DNA of 64,000 nt from an uncultured Candidatus Melainabacteria bacterium (lineage in GTDB: Bacteria; Cyanobacteriota; Vampirovibrionia; Gastranaerophilales; Gastranaerophilaceae). How positions within the stretch are numbered: position 1 is the first letter of the stretch; every line of letters starts with the position of its first letter. Positions 50,620 to 59,753 of the stretch are shown one piece after another. The position numbers and the translations under genes are program-made. The notes below the pieces were generated by a model that did not search any database, was not told where the DNA came from, and saw only the letters and a list, made by a program, of their open reading frames with translations. Location of the stretch: assembly GCA_934692665.1 (NCBI GenBank), contig CAKUUG010000004.1, forward strand, positions 3,681 to 67,680. The letters are read 5' to 3'.

Positions 50620-52368
50620 ATGATTAGTATGAACAAATTTCTGGAAAATATTGAACCTTTTCAAACAGATTTTTATAGAAAAGATTGGCGATTAAAATTA
50701 AACTCGAATGAAAATCTATACGGCGTTTCAGATTTGGTTTTTAATGTTGTAAAAAGTATCAACAAAGAGGATATTTCTTATTATCCTGCTTATGGAAAAT
50801 TAATCGACAAATTGGCAAAATTGTACGAGCTTTCAAAAGACAACATTCTGCTAGCAAACGGATGTGACGAAGCACTAAAAATTATAATGGAAACATTCAT
50901 TGAAGAAGACGACGAAATTTTGACATATAATCCTACTTTTTCAATGCCTTTGTTGTATGCAAAACACAATGGCGGAAAAGTGAAACAGATAGAATACGAT
51001 GAAAATTTCGTTTTTAATAAAGACAAAATAATAGAAAATGTTTCGCCAAAAACAAAAATAATCTATATTGCCACTCCCAACAATCCTACAGGTGATTTGG
51101 TCAGACCTTCTATTGTTGAGATTTTGGCACAAAAATTGCCTAACGTTTTGCTTGTTATTGATTGTACATACATAAATTTTGCACAAAGCGTTGTTATAGA
51201 AGATTATATAGATTTGATGAAAAAGTTTGATAATATTGTAATTGTAAAATCTTTTTCAAAAGATTACGCCCTAGCCGGTTTGAGGATTGGTTTTGCACTT
51301 TCAAATGAAAATATTATCAAAAATATGAAAAAAATCACTCCCCCTTACAACGTCAATGTAATTGCAATAAATTGTGCAATTACTGCATTGAATGACGAAA
51401 AAAGGCTAAACGAAATCAAAGAATCAAATGAAAATGCCAGAAACGAACTTTTTAACGGTCTTAAGGAACTGGGATTTGAGCCTTTTGAAAGCCAAGGTAA
51501 TTTTATTTTGTGCGATTTTAAGTCGTATTGTGAGTTTTGCTATGAAAAATTGAAAAAAAATGGCGTGATAGTCCAGAATTTTCCAAAAAACTCCCCAATT
51601 CCAACTTGCCTTAGAATTACTGTTCCAAAAATGAGTGGAGTAAAACTTGTTCTTGAATTGTTGAAAACAAAAGACCTTTTAATTTTTGATGTAGATGGCG
51701 TGATTTTCGACGTTTCAAAATCATATTTGATGGCAATAAAAGAAACTTTTGAATATTTCACAAAAAAAGAAATTGAAATATCAGAAATTCAAGAAACAAA
51801 AAACCATGGCGGTATGGATTGTGATTGGGATGTTGTTCAATTTTTGCTTAGAAAATACGGATACAGCGTAGAAATGGCCGACATAATCAGTGTTTTCCAA
51901 GATTTGTTTTACAATCCAAACGACAAAACAAAAACAAAAAAATATCTTATAGATGAAGAAAAACTTTTGATTTCGCCGGAAATTTTTGAAAAATTGATTC
52001 AAAAATATGACTTGGTTGTATTTTCGGGTAGATTAAAAGAAGAAATAAAATACTCTTTTGACAAATTCGATATTGATAAATACTTCTATTATTATGTAAC
52101 GAGTGACGATTTGCCGAAAAATATGCTAAAACCTCATTCAAAAGGCGTGTTTGAGATTTTGGAACATTGTCCGCATAAAGGAATAAAATACCTAGGTGAT
52201 AGCGTTGATGATATAATTTCCGGAAACGGTGCTGATGTTGAAACGATAGGTGTTGTTTCTCCTGATAGTCAATTTGGCGTGATGGTGAACAATTTTAAAC
52301 ACTTGGGTGCTACATATATCCTTGACGATATCAAAAAAGTGGTTGAATTCTTGAAAGATATAAAATAA
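50620..52368 (+). CDS. hisC: Histidinol-phosphate aminotransferase fused to a HAD phosphatase domain
   Basis: A 582-residue fusion. Residues 1-350 are a fold-type I aminotransferase of the HisC type: LNSNENLYG, ATPNNPTGD, and the PLP lysine 214 in KSFSKDYALAGLRIGF. Residues ~355-582 are a HAD hydrolase with all four motifs: FDVDGVIFD, VVFSGR, a motif III lysine in MLKPHSKG and YLGDSVDDI. HisC produces histidinol phosphate, and the next histidine step is its dephosphorylation. A phosphatase fused to HisC could therefore do both consecutive steps. The HAD part resembles a small cyanobacterial HAD subfamily of unproven substrate. It has its own leaderless promoter within folC. Confidence 0.88.
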   Translation: MISMNKFLENIEPFQTDFYRKDWRLKLNSNENLYGVSDLVFNVVKSINKEDISYYPAYGKLIDKLAKLYELSKDNILLANGCDEALKIIMETFIEEDDEILTYNPTFSMPLLYAKHNGGKVKQIEYDENFVFNKDKIIENVSPKTKIIYIATPNNPTGDLVRPSIVEILAQKLPNVLLVIDCTYINFAQSVVIEDYIDLMKKFDNIVIVKSFSKDYALAGLRIGFALSNENIIKNMKKITPPYNVNVIAINCAITALNDEKRLNEIKESNENARNELFNGLKELGFEPFESQGNFILCDFKSYCEFCYEKLKKNGVIVQNFPKNSPIPTCLRITVPKMSGVKLVLELLKTKDLLIFDVDGVIFDVSKSYLMAIKETFEYFTKKEIEISEIQETKNHGGMDCDWDVVQFLLRKYGYSVEMADIISVFQDLFYNPNDKTKTKKYLIDEEKLLISPEIFEKLIQKYDLVVFSGRLKEEIKYSFDKFDIDKYFYYYVTSDDLPKNMLKPHSKGVFEILEHCPHKGIKYLGDSVDDIISGNGADVETIGVVSPDSQFGVMVNNFKHLGATYILDDIKKVVEFLKDIK

Positions 52369-52458
52369 AATTTACTATGCTTCAAAAATGAACAAAATAC
52401 TTTTTTGTTTCGTTATACATTATGAAAAGCGTGTTAAAAGTTTATCAAGGAGAAATTT

Positions 52459-52731
52459 ATGTCGGACGAAATTAAAGAAACAATAGAAAAAGAATGTGAA
52501 TGCAAATGTGAATTCTGTAAAGCTGTAAAGAAAATTTTGGCTATCGCATTGGGTACTTTTATTGGTTTTTATTGTGCAATGAGTTTGTTTTTTGCACTCC
52601 ACAGACCTCCAATGCCCCCTTGTGACGGTTTCAAAAGACCACCATATAGCGATGTTCAAAAATTTGAACACAAGAAAATGAAAAACCACGAAAAGCAAAT
52701 GCCACAAAGACAAATTGAAAATGATGATTAA
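52459..52731 (+). CDS. Small single-pass membrane protein with a cysteine cluster
   Basis: A 90-residue protein. An N-terminal soluble part carries a CECKCEFC cluster at residues 14-21. One transmembrane helix follows at ~28-48 (ILAIALGTFIGFYCAMSLFFAL). The outer tail begins with RPPMPPC and ends rich in Lys, Gln and His. The cluster could bind a metal on the cytoplasmic side. AAGGAG lies 8 bases before the ATG and a strong terminator follows, so it is a real single-gene unit. The function is unknown. Confidence 0.75.
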   Translation: MSDEIKETIEKECECKCEFCKAVKKILAIALGTFIGFYCAMSLFFALHRPPMPPCDGFKRPPYSDVQKFEHKKMKNHEKQMPQRQIENDD

Positions 52732-52740
52732 AATTTTGAA

Positions 52741-52765
52741 CCCCGATACTATATCGGGGTTTTTG
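52741..52765 (+). terminator. Terminator of the small membrane protein gene
   Basis: CCCCGATA-CTA-TATCGGGG hairpin followed by TTTTT. Confidence 0.95.
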
Positions 52766-52858
52766 GAAATGTAACAAAAAACTTAATTGTGTTTAAAAAT
52801 AAATAATATACTTGAAATTTTACAATGCTTGTGGGATAATTTTTTTGTTCACGAATGT

Positions 52859-52932
52859 GGCTGGGTAGCTCAGCTGGCTAGAGCGTTCGGCTCATACCCG
52901 AGAGGTCGAGAGTTCAAGTCTCTCCCCAGCTA
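52859..52932 (+). tRNA. tRNA-Met (CAT)
   Basis: Acceptor GGCTGGG pairs with CCCAGCT (one G-U at the end). The D arm is GCTC/GAGC. The anticodon loop CTCATAC gives CAT, and the T arm is GAGAG-TTCAAGT-CTCTC. No CCA is encoded. The paired acceptor end argues for elongator Met, not initiator; a lysidine-modified tRNA-Ile cannot be excluded. Confidence 0.92.
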
Positions 52933-52934
52933 AT

Positions 52935-52966
52935 AAAAAGAATCCTTGAAAAAGGGTTCTTTTTTT
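52935..52966 (+). terminator. Terminator after tRNA-Met
   Basis: AAAAGAATCC ... GGGTTCTTTTTTT hairpin two bases after the tRNA. Confidence 0.9.
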
Positions 52967-53097
52967 ATGTTCAATTTGTGAAATTGAAAAGAGTGAATTT
53001 TTGCTAGAGTGACGAGTTAAGCTCAAACTTGTTTATTTAAGCAATTTCATTGAATGAAAATTTTGTTTTCACAAAATTGGAATTGAATGTTAAAATT

Positions 53098-53173
53098 ATA
53101 AGCGAAGCGATTGCTCCGAGACGAATACTTCAAGAAAGTCATAATTTTGCAAATAAAAAATTTGGCTCGTCTC
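53098..53173 (+). repeat. 76-base direct repeat, copy 1, carrying a tRNA-Phe 3' fragment
   Basis: Identical to 53218-53293 with a 120-base period. Its last 11 bases are the complement of the 3' end of tRNA-Phe, so the tRNA terminus was duplicated with the repeat. The stretch between the copies contains AAAAATGC ... TCGTTGA ... GCATTTTT and GAGAGG, resembling the hairpin module of the 1006-1300 repeats. Confidence 0.85.
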
Positions 53174-53217
53174 ACTCTGCCGAAAAAATGCGAATCGTTG
53201 AGCATTTTTGAGAGGGC

Positions 53218-53282
53218 ATAAGCGAAGCGATTGCTCCGAGACGAATACTTCAAGAAAGTCATAATTTTGCAAATAAAAAATT

Positions 53283-53293
<11 letters not shown>
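53218..53293 (+). repeat. 76-base direct repeat, copy 2
   Basis: Identical to copy 1. Its right end covers the last 11 bases of the intact tRNA-Phe gene (minus strand). Confidence 0.9.
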
Positions 53294-53550
<257 letters not shown>

Positions 53551-53604
53551 TTACTTTATAATACCAAATCAACTTCTATAGTCAAGCATTAATATTCAAA
53601 CAAA

Positions 53605-54642
53605 CTAATTTTCGAGCAAAATTTTTATTGCTTCGCCATCTCGATGCATTTCTATTGCACGTTTTGCGTACTTCATGTCCATTTTTCTTGTGATTAATTT
53701 TTCTACATCAATTTTGCCATCGGCAATCATTTTCAGCGCTTCTCTAAAGTATTTTGGCGTATGATGGAATGAGCTTATTATTTTGACTTCATCATAATGC
53801 AAACGGCGAGTGTCGATATTTACCGAAGTTCCTGAAGCACATCCGCCAAAAAAATGCACATAGCCACCTTTTCTTACAAGTGAAAACATTTTTTCCCACA
53901 TCGAAGGCAAACCTACGCACTCTATTGCAACATCCAATCCCCTGTTTTCTTCTGTTTCGTTCATGACGATTTCTGCCGGATCAGGGTATTTCTTTAAATC
54001 AATCACAATATCAGCATTGGCAAATTCTTTTGCAAGTTTGAGTTTCAAGGGGTTTCTGCCCATCGCAATTACTCTTGCACCTTTTAATTTTGCTAATTTT
54101 GCAAACATCAACCCAATAGGCCCAATGCCCACAACCCCCACAGTATCGCCTTTTTGGATAGGAGTTTTTGAAATACCATGGACAACATTTGACAAAGGCT
54201 CTGTAAAAGCAGCTTTTGCGAATGACAAGTCATCAGGTAAAATAAGCGTGTTTTTTTCAACGATTCTTTTTGGAATTTTTATGTATTGAGCATACGCCCC
54301 ATTCAACAAATCGAGATTTTCGCACAACTCATATTCGCCACGTCTGCAATAAAAACACTCTCCGCAAGGTGCAGAATTTGCACACACGACCCTGTCTCCC
54401 ACTTTTACATTTGAAACGTTTTCATCAACTTTATACACAACTCCGGAAAACTCATGCCCAAAGCCTGAAGGTACTTTTTTGATGAGTACGGGGTGACCTC
54501 GTTTGAATGTTTTTACATCTGTTCCACAAGTAAGAGCTGCCTCGACTTTGACGAGAATTTCTCCTTCGTTTAGTTCGGGGACTTTTACTTCTTCATATCT
54601 GATATCATTCGGTGCATAATATTGCACAGCTTTCATTTTCAT
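53605..54642 (-). CDS. Zinc-dependent medium-chain dehydrogenase 1
   Basis: A 345-residue MDR alcohol/polyol dehydrogenase. The catalytic zinc site is LTCGTDVKTFKRG plus GHEFSGVV and the late EP. The structural zinc site has four cysteines in CANSAPCGECFYCRRGEYELC. The NAD-binding loop is VGVVGIGPIGLMFAKLAKLKG. It resembles threonine or sorbitol dehydrogenases, but substrate cannot be assigned. The start overlaps the upstream MDR gene (ATGA), so the two MDR enzymes are made together. Confidence 0.85.
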   Translation of the reverse strand: MKMKAVQYYAPNDIRYEEVKVPELNEGEILVKVEAALTCGTDVKTFKRGHPVLIKKVPSGFGHEFSGVVYKVDENVSNVKVGDRVVCANSAPCGECFYCRRGEYELCENLDLLNGAYAQYIKIPKRIVEKNTLILPDDLSFAKAAFTEPLSNVVHGISKTPIQKGDTVGVVGIGPIGLMFAKLAKLKGARVIAMGRNPLKLKLAKEFANADIVIDLKKYPDPAEIVMNETEENRGLDVAIECVGLPSMWEKMFSLVRKGGYVHFFGGCASGTSVNIDTRRLHYDEVKIISSFHHTPKYFREALKMIADGKIDVEKLITRKMDMKYAKRAIEMHRDGEAIKILLEN

Positions 54643-55622
54643 ACTTTTATATACGCCTTAAAAATTTTATTGTTAAAACTATCATCGACTGCATTTGCCA
54701 AATTGTCAAGAGAATAATAAGAAGAAAGATTTGAAACAGTGACTTTTTTTGAATTCAAAAGTTCACAAGATAATTTTAAATCTTTTGGATGGGGAGAATA
54801 ACTGGAAATTATGCTCAATTCTCTATAATAAATTTCATTATTCGAAAAGCCGGCAAAATCATCCTCTACAGAAGAGAAAACAATTATTTTTCCACCGTCT
54901 ATTACATTGTCGAGAGCTGTTTTTATTGCTTTTGAGCTACCTGCAGTTAAAAACACTACATCGTATTTTTTGTTTTTTTCGTAAGAAAAACCGTTTGAAG
55001 AAGCGATTTTCATTCTTTCTTCGTTTATATCAAATCCAAAAACATTAACATCAAAGGCTTTTAGTCCTTTCATCATCAAAAGTCCAATCGAACCCAATCC
55101 TATCACCAAAGAAGAAAATTTTGAATTGTTGTCGTTTTGGTATTCAAAGCCGCTTCTTCTGATTGCACGAATGCAGCAAGAAAGAGGCTCTAAGAAGGCT
55201 TTTTCGTCATCTTTTAAGTCATTTGACATTTTGTAGACTGTATTTTTCAGATGGTTTTCGTCGACTCTGATATATTCAGAAAAACCGCAAGGAAAGATGT
55301 TTGATTTTTTGAATGTTTTGCACATGGAAGATGAGCCGTTTTTGCAATATCCACAGCTTCCGCAAGGATAATGATGCCCAAGAGCGACAACATCGCCTAT
55401 TTTGAAGTCAGTTGAAGAATTTATTTCTTCTATTGTTCCAACTACTTCGTGGCCTAGAATGATGTTTTTTTCATTTTCAAGAGTTGAATGTTTTATTTTG
55501 ACCAAATCAGAACCACACAATCCGCAGCCCAAGACTTTTATTATTGCTCCGGTGTCGTTGAGCTTTGGTTTTTCTGTTTGGATTATTTCTATTTTTCCAT
55601 TTATTAATTTTGCACTTTTCAT
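54639..55622 (-). CDS. Zinc-dependent medium-chain dehydrogenase 2
   Basis: A 327-residue MDR paralog of the downstream gene. The catalytic zinc site is GCGLCGSDLVKIKH and GHEVVGTIEE; the structural zinc motif CGSCGYCKNGSSSMC is complete. The nucleotide loop is VIGLGSIGLLMMKGLKAF. It is somewhat shorter than normal (about 345). I start at the ATG at 55622; a start 15 codons earlier would put extra basic residues before the strand and has no ribosome site. The two enzymes may catalyse successive or opposite steps on one polyol, or form a mixed oligomer. Confidence 0.82.
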   Translation of the reverse strand: MKSAKLINGKIEIIQTEKPKLNDTGAIIKVLGCGLCGSDLVKIKHSTLENEKNIILGHEVVGTIEEINSSTDFKIGDVVALGHHYPCGSCGYCKNGSSSMCKTFKKSNIFPCGFSEYIRVDENHLKNTVYKMSNDLKDDEKAFLEPLSCCIRAIRRSGFEYQNDNNSKFSSLVIGLGSIGLLMMKGLKAFDVNVFGFDINEERMKIASSNGFSYEKNKKYDVVFLTAGSSKAIKTALDNVIDGGKIIVFSSVEDDFAGFSNNEIYYRELSIISSYSPHPKDLKLSCELLNSKKVTVSNLSSYYSLDNLANAVDDSFNNKIFKAYIKV

Positions 55623-55681
55623 AAAATATTTTCTGCCTTTAGCTTTTATTCTAACACAAAAAATCAAACATTTTTATGTAC

Positions 55682-55715
55682 AAAAAGCTCTCTTTTTGTT
55701 GAAGAGAGCTTTTTT
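55682..55715 (-). terminator. Terminator of the pilin gene
   Basis: AAAAAGCTCTC ... GAGAGCTTTTTT hairpin located after the pilin stop on the minus strand; also T-rich on the plus strand. Confidence 0.9.
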
Positions 55716-55740
55716 AAACTTTTGTTAACTAAACAAATCT

Positions 55741-56409
55741 CTAGTCGTGTTGGAACATCGCACGTTGAGCAACAACACCGAATGGATAAGCGTTTTTGTC
55801 TGTAACGATAATCGGGAATACGTCTAGGATTTTTGATCTACCTTTTGTACCCGGAACTTTGTAAGAACCTTTTGTTTTTCTTGGGTTTGGTCTTCTTTGT
55901 CCGTTTACATCAACAATAATCAAACAAGGCAAGTTTGCAACGTTACCATCATCATCTTGGATGTTACCTTCAGGTGTTGCACAGTGATGATTGTTTGTTT
56001 CGAATGTTCCACCCATACCTTGGTTTGGTGTTGATGGAAATTCATATCTCATACCGTCTGCCGTAAAGAATGCCCAGTTTGTAGTGTTTCCCCAAGAATA
56101 AGAAGTTGAAGTAGAAATTACGTTCATTCTGTTTCTAAACATTTCAAACAGAGAATCTTCTGCTCCGGGGGTAGTCATTGAAACTGTTTCTATAGGGCCA
56201 TAACCTTCTAGAGCGATATTCATTTCGATTACTTGGTTCAATGTTGATAATGCTTTTTTGAGAGCTGATTTGTATTCGTGTTGTTCTGTATTTACTAAGA
56301 TAGCAGGAATCGTTAATGCCGCAATTACACCGATGATTACCAATGTAATTAATGCTTCTGCGAGTGTAAATCCGCTATGTTTCTTTCCAAAATAAGTTCT
56401 AATTTTCAT
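55741..56409 (-). CDS. Type IV pilin-like protein
   Basis: A 222-residue prepilin. The short basic leader ends in HSG, followed by the class III signal G|FTLAEALITLVIIGVIAALTIPAI with Glu at +5, to be cut and N-methylated by PilD. The mature head carries two late cysteines (HHCATPEGN, LPCLII) that probably form a disulfide, and a conserved-looking CLIIVDVNGQRRPN segment seen in many minor pilins or pseudopilins of this lineage. The leader is preceded by a run of 13 A immediately before the ATG and has no Shine-Dalgarno sequence close enough. It is a single-gene unit with a good promoter. Confidence 0.9.
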   Translation of the reverse strand: MKIRTYFGKKHSGFTLAEALITLVIIGVIAALTIPAILVNTEQHEYKSALKKALSTLNQVIEMNIALEGYGPIETVSMTTPGAEDSLFEMFRNRMNVISTSTSYSWGNTTNWAFFTADGMRYEFPSTPNQGMGGTFETNNHHCATPEGNIQDDDGNVANLPCLIIVDVNGQRRPNPRKTKGSYKVPGTKGRSKILDVFPIIVTDKNAYPFGVVAQRAMFQHD

Positions 56410-56422
56410 TTTTTTTTTTTTT
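56410..56422 (-). repeat. Poly(A) tract of 13 before the pilin ATG
   Basis: On the minus strand thirteen A residues lie directly between the leader and the ATG. It is the longest homopolymer noticed in the window. The nearest purine-rich site (GAAAG) is about 19 bases before the ATG, outside the usual spacing. Confidence 0.85.
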
Positions 56423-56443
56423 GTAACTTTCTATTTTTTGTTC

Positions 56444-56472
56444 ACTATAATACTATCAAAGTTTTTTGTAAA
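56444..56472 (-). promoter_or_regulatory. Promoter of the pilin gene
   Basis: On the minus strand: TTTACA (56467-56472), a 17-base spacer, TATAGT (56444-56449), about 35 bases before the ATG. The remaining gap up to 56593 is AT-rich with no gene. Confidence 0.7.
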
Positions 56473-56593
56473 TTACAATTTTTTTACGATACTTCGTACA
56501 TATACTGTATTTAATAATTCGTTATATTATTTTGAATTCCACCAACGTGCAGAGTATATCATACTTATTCAATAATGACAACAAAATCTTAAG

Positions 56594-57451
56594 TTATTTT
56601 AACAAATATTCCTCAAGTGCTCTTATTTTCATCAATTTCCAATCAGGTCTTTGTCCTGTCCAAATCTCTGTTGCAGCAACTGCCTGAAATACCAACATAT
56701 CCAGACCGCAGACGTATTTTTTTCCGCTTTCGATTGCATTGTTGATTAATGGGGTTTTTAGGGGGTTGTATACGATATCATAAACAATAATGTCGTCTTT
56801 CATTGTTTCAAAGAGTTGTTTGTCGATTAGACAATTTTTTTCATCAAAACCCTTCATTCCAACAGGTGTTGTGTTTACTAAAATATCTATATCATCGAAA
56901 CTTTTCATCAAAGAATTTTGTATAGCATTAAATTTTACATCTGGGAAACCTGCTCTTAGAGTGTCTAGAGTGTCTTTTGAATTTATAACGTTTCTTGTAT
57001 AAATATCAATTTCTTTTATGCCCAACTTAAAAAGCCCTGTACAAACCGCCCTGCTTGCTCCACCTGTACCTAGTACTGCTGCTTTTTTGCCTTTTAAATT
57101 ACAATTTTTTAACGGCTCCATAAAACCGACAACATCTGTATTATAACCCGACATAGAAAGGTCTTCTTCGATTTTTATGGTATTAACGGCACCTACCATA
57201 TTTACGTATTCATCATATTTTGACAAAAACATAGCAACAGGAACTTTGTGAGGGATAGTGACATTAAAGCCATAAAAACCCCCTGTTCTGAGGCGTTTTA
57301 ATCTGTTAATCAAATCTTCGGGTTCAGTTGGTAAAAGCTCATAACTGTATTGAAGATTTAAACTTTCAAATGCTGCTTTGTACAAAACGGGACTCAAAGA
57401 ATGCCCCAAAGGATAACCTACAAGACCTAGTTTGTATATTTTTTCTTCCAT
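56594..57451 (-). CDS. aroE: Shikimate dehydrogenase
   Basis: A 285-residue enzyme that reduces 3-dehydroshikimate to shikimate with NADPH. Motifs are GYPLGHSLSPVLYKAAF, the catalytic Lys in NVTIPHKVPV, GAVNTI, the nucleotide loop VLGTGGASRAV and the NTTPVGM strand. The ATG at 57451 lies one base after the topA stop (57453-57455, TAA), and GGAAGA within topA is its ribosome site. It is the last gene of the large minus-strand operon. Confidence 0.95.
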   Translation of the reverse strand: MEEKIYKLGLVGYPLGHSLSPVLYKAAFESLNLQYSYELLPTEPEDLINRLKRLRTGGFYGFNVTIPHKVPVAMFLSKYDEYVNMVGAVNTIKIEEDLSMSGYNTDVVGFMEPLKNCNLKGKKAAVLGTGGASRAVCTGLFKLGIKEIDIYTRNVINSKDTLDTLRAGFPDVKFNAIQNSLMKSFDDIDILVNTTPVGMKGFDEKNCLIDKQLFETMKDDIIVYDIVYNPLKTPLINNAIESGKKYVCGLDMLVFQAVAATEIWTGQRPDWKLMKIRALEEYLLK

Positions 57452-57452
57452 T

Positions 57453-59747
57453 TTATTCTTCCATATCTCTTGAATATTTGCAATTTTTGTTTGAACAAGC
57501 GATTTTGTTGCCACGTTTCAGATATTTTTTCACAAGCAAACTTCCACATTCAGGACATGTTTCGCCTCCGTTTGGTTCTGCCCAAAGAGCAAACGAACAA
57601 TCAGGGTATTTTGAACAACCCCAGAAAAATGTTCCATAACGTGATTTTCTTTTGACCAATTCGCCATCTCTACCGTTTTTGGCACATTCCGGACATTTTA
57701 CGCCGGAAGATTCTAAAATAGAAAATCTTTTTTTGCATTTGTCATTCAAACATTGGTAGTATTTTCCATAAGGGCCTGTTTTTATGACCATATCAGAGCC
57801 GCATTTTTCACATTTTTTGTCTGTAGGTTCATCTTCTACAACAGGTGTTTGTTGCTCTCCGTCCATCGGAAGAGCTGTTTTGCATTCGGGATATCCGGAA
57901 CATGCCAAAAACTGTTTTCCAAAACGAGAAATCTTCACCACCATACGTTTTCCGCAATTTGGACAGATTTTGTCTGTTTCTATATCTACTCTTTGCATGT
58001 TGGCTTTTGCATCTTCCAGCGTTTTTGAAAAAGGTTTCCAGAAGTTGTTCAGATATTCTACGCTATTTTGTTTGTCTTCTGCAATGTCATCAAGACCCGC
58101 TTCCATCTTGGCTGTGAATTTGTAATCCATAATTTGGACAAAATGTTCGTTTAGTTGCTTGCAGATGGCTCTACCTAGAGGAGTTGGTTTTAGAGATTTT
58201 GTTTCTGTTTTTTCAACATAATTTCTTTGTTGAATTTTTGTGATAATAGGTGCATAAGTAGATGGTCTGCCGATTCCATATTCTTCCAGCTGTTTTACCA
58301 AACTCGCTTCTGTATATCTGGATGGAGGCTGAGTAAAATGTTGTTCGGGTTTTAATTCTTCCAATTTTAAAACATCACCTACATTCAATTCAGGGAATTT
58401 TTTTGCGATTTCTATGTTTTCGTCATCTGTGTAGATTTTTGTAAAACCATCAAACACGATTTTTGATGAACCCATTTTGAAGATATATTTGTCTGCTTTT
58501 ATGTCAACTGTGATGTTTTTGACTTTTGCATTTGTCATTTGAGAAGCCATAAACCTATCCCAGATGAGTTTGTAGAGTTTGTATTGTTCTGATGTTAAGT
58601 ATTTTTTTATACTTTCGGGTGTTTTTTCGATATACGAAGGTCTGATTGCTTCGTGGGCATCTTGTGTATTTGCTTGGTTTTTCTTTGTGTATACGTTTGG
58701 TTTTTCCGGATAGTATTTTTCGCCATAATTGTCTAGAATGAAATCTTTTGCGGCATCTCTAGCGTCATCAGAAATTCTTGTTGAATCTGTTCTCATATAA
58801 GTAATCAAACCCACAGACCCATCGCCCAAATCAATACCTTCGTAGAGTTTTTGTGCAACTTGCATAGTTTTTGATACACCATAGCCCAATTTTGAGCTTG
58901 CTTCTCTTTGCAAAGTCGATGTTATAAAAGGTGGTTGGGGTTTTCTTGTTGTATCACGTGGAGTGATTTTTGATACTTCATATTTTGAATTTTGAAGGAT
59001 TTTTAAGGCTTCGTTTACTTCTTTTTCATTGTGAAGCTCGAGTTTTATGTCTTTTCCTTTTTCGTCAATTATTCTTGACAATTCTGCTGAAAAATTAACT
59101 TTTTCTTTGTTTAAAAGTGCCTCAACAGACCAATACTCAACAGGCACAAACGCTTCTATTTCGTCTTCTCTTTCGCAGATTATTTTTAGTGCAACAGATT
59201 GTACACGACCTGCAGAAAGTTTGTAGTTTTTCATTTTTTCCCACAAAATCGGACTTATTTTGAAACCTACGAGTTTGTCCAGAATTTGTCTGGTTTTTTG
59301 AGCTTCGACTTTTAACATGTCGATTTGGTGAACATTTGCAACAGCGTCTTTTATTGCATGGGGCGTGATTTCATTAAAAACAATTCTAAAAATCTTGTCT
59401 TCAGGAAATTTTAGGCATTCTTTTACATGCCAAGCAATAGCTTCCCCTTCTCTATCAGGGTCGGATGCCAGATAAATTCTGTCTACTGTTTTTGCAAGTT
59501 TGTTTAATTCTGTTACTACTTTTTTCTTTTCGGGTATGATTTCGAATGTGGGTTTGAAGTTGTTTTCTATATCAAATCCCAATCCCTTAGAAGCCAAATC
59601 TCTTACATGCCCCATAGAGGCCTGTATAATAAAGTCTTTGCCCAGAATTTTTCCGATTGTTTTTGATTTTGCAGGTGATTCTACTATAACCAGAGTTTTT
59701 AGATTGTCTTTTGTATTTTCTTTAGATTTTGTTGCTTTAGTTGCCAT
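57453..59747 (-). CDS. topA: DNA topoisomerase I
   Basis: A 764-residue type IA topoisomerase that relaxes negative supercoils. It has the Toprim start VIVESPAKSKTI and DPDREGEAIAWH, and catalytic Tyr317 in GLITYMRTDS. From about residue 590 there are four C-terminal zinc ribbons (CPNC...CSGYPEC, CEKC...CLNDKC, CPEC...CSKYPDC, CPEC...CSNKNC), a common number for this class. It is preceded by dprA at seven bases; the dprA-topA order is common across bacteria. Confidence 0.97.
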   Translation of the reverse strand: MATKATKSKENTKDNLKTLVIVESPAKSKTIGKILGKDFIIQASMGHVRDLASKGLGFDIENNFKPTFEIIPEKKKVVTELNKLAKTVDRIYLASDPDREGEAIAWHVKECLKFPEDKIFRIVFNEITPHAIKDAVANVHQIDMLKVEAQKTRQILDKLVGFKISPILWEKMKNYKLSAGRVQSVALKIICEREDEIEAFVPVEYWSVEALLNKEKVNFSAELSRIIDEKGKDIKLELHNEKEVNEALKILQNSKYEVSKITPRDTTRKPQPPFITSTLQREASSKLGYGVSKTMQVAQKLYEGIDLGDGSVGLITYMRTDSTRISDDARDAAKDFILDNYGEKYYPEKPNVYTKKNQANTQDAHEAIRPSYIEKTPESIKKYLTSEQYKLYKLIWDRFMASQMTNAKVKNITVDIKADKYIFKMGSSKIVFDGFTKIYTDDENIEIAKKFPELNVGDVLKLEELKPEQHFTQPPSRYTEASLVKQLEEYGIGRPSTYAPIITKIQQRNYVEKTETKSLKPTPLGRAICKQLNEHFVQIMDYKFTAKMEAGLDDIAEDKQNSVEYLNNFWKPFSKTLEDAKANMQRVDIETDKICPNCGKRMVVKISRFGKQFLACSGYPECKTALPMDGEQQTPVVEDEPTDKKCEKCGSDMVIKTGPYGKYYQCLNDKCKKRFSILESSGVKCPECAKNGRDGELVKRKSRYGTFFWGCSKYPDCSFALWAEPNGGETCPECGSLLVKKYLKRGNKIACSNKNCKYSRDMEE

Positions 59748-59753
59748 TATTCT

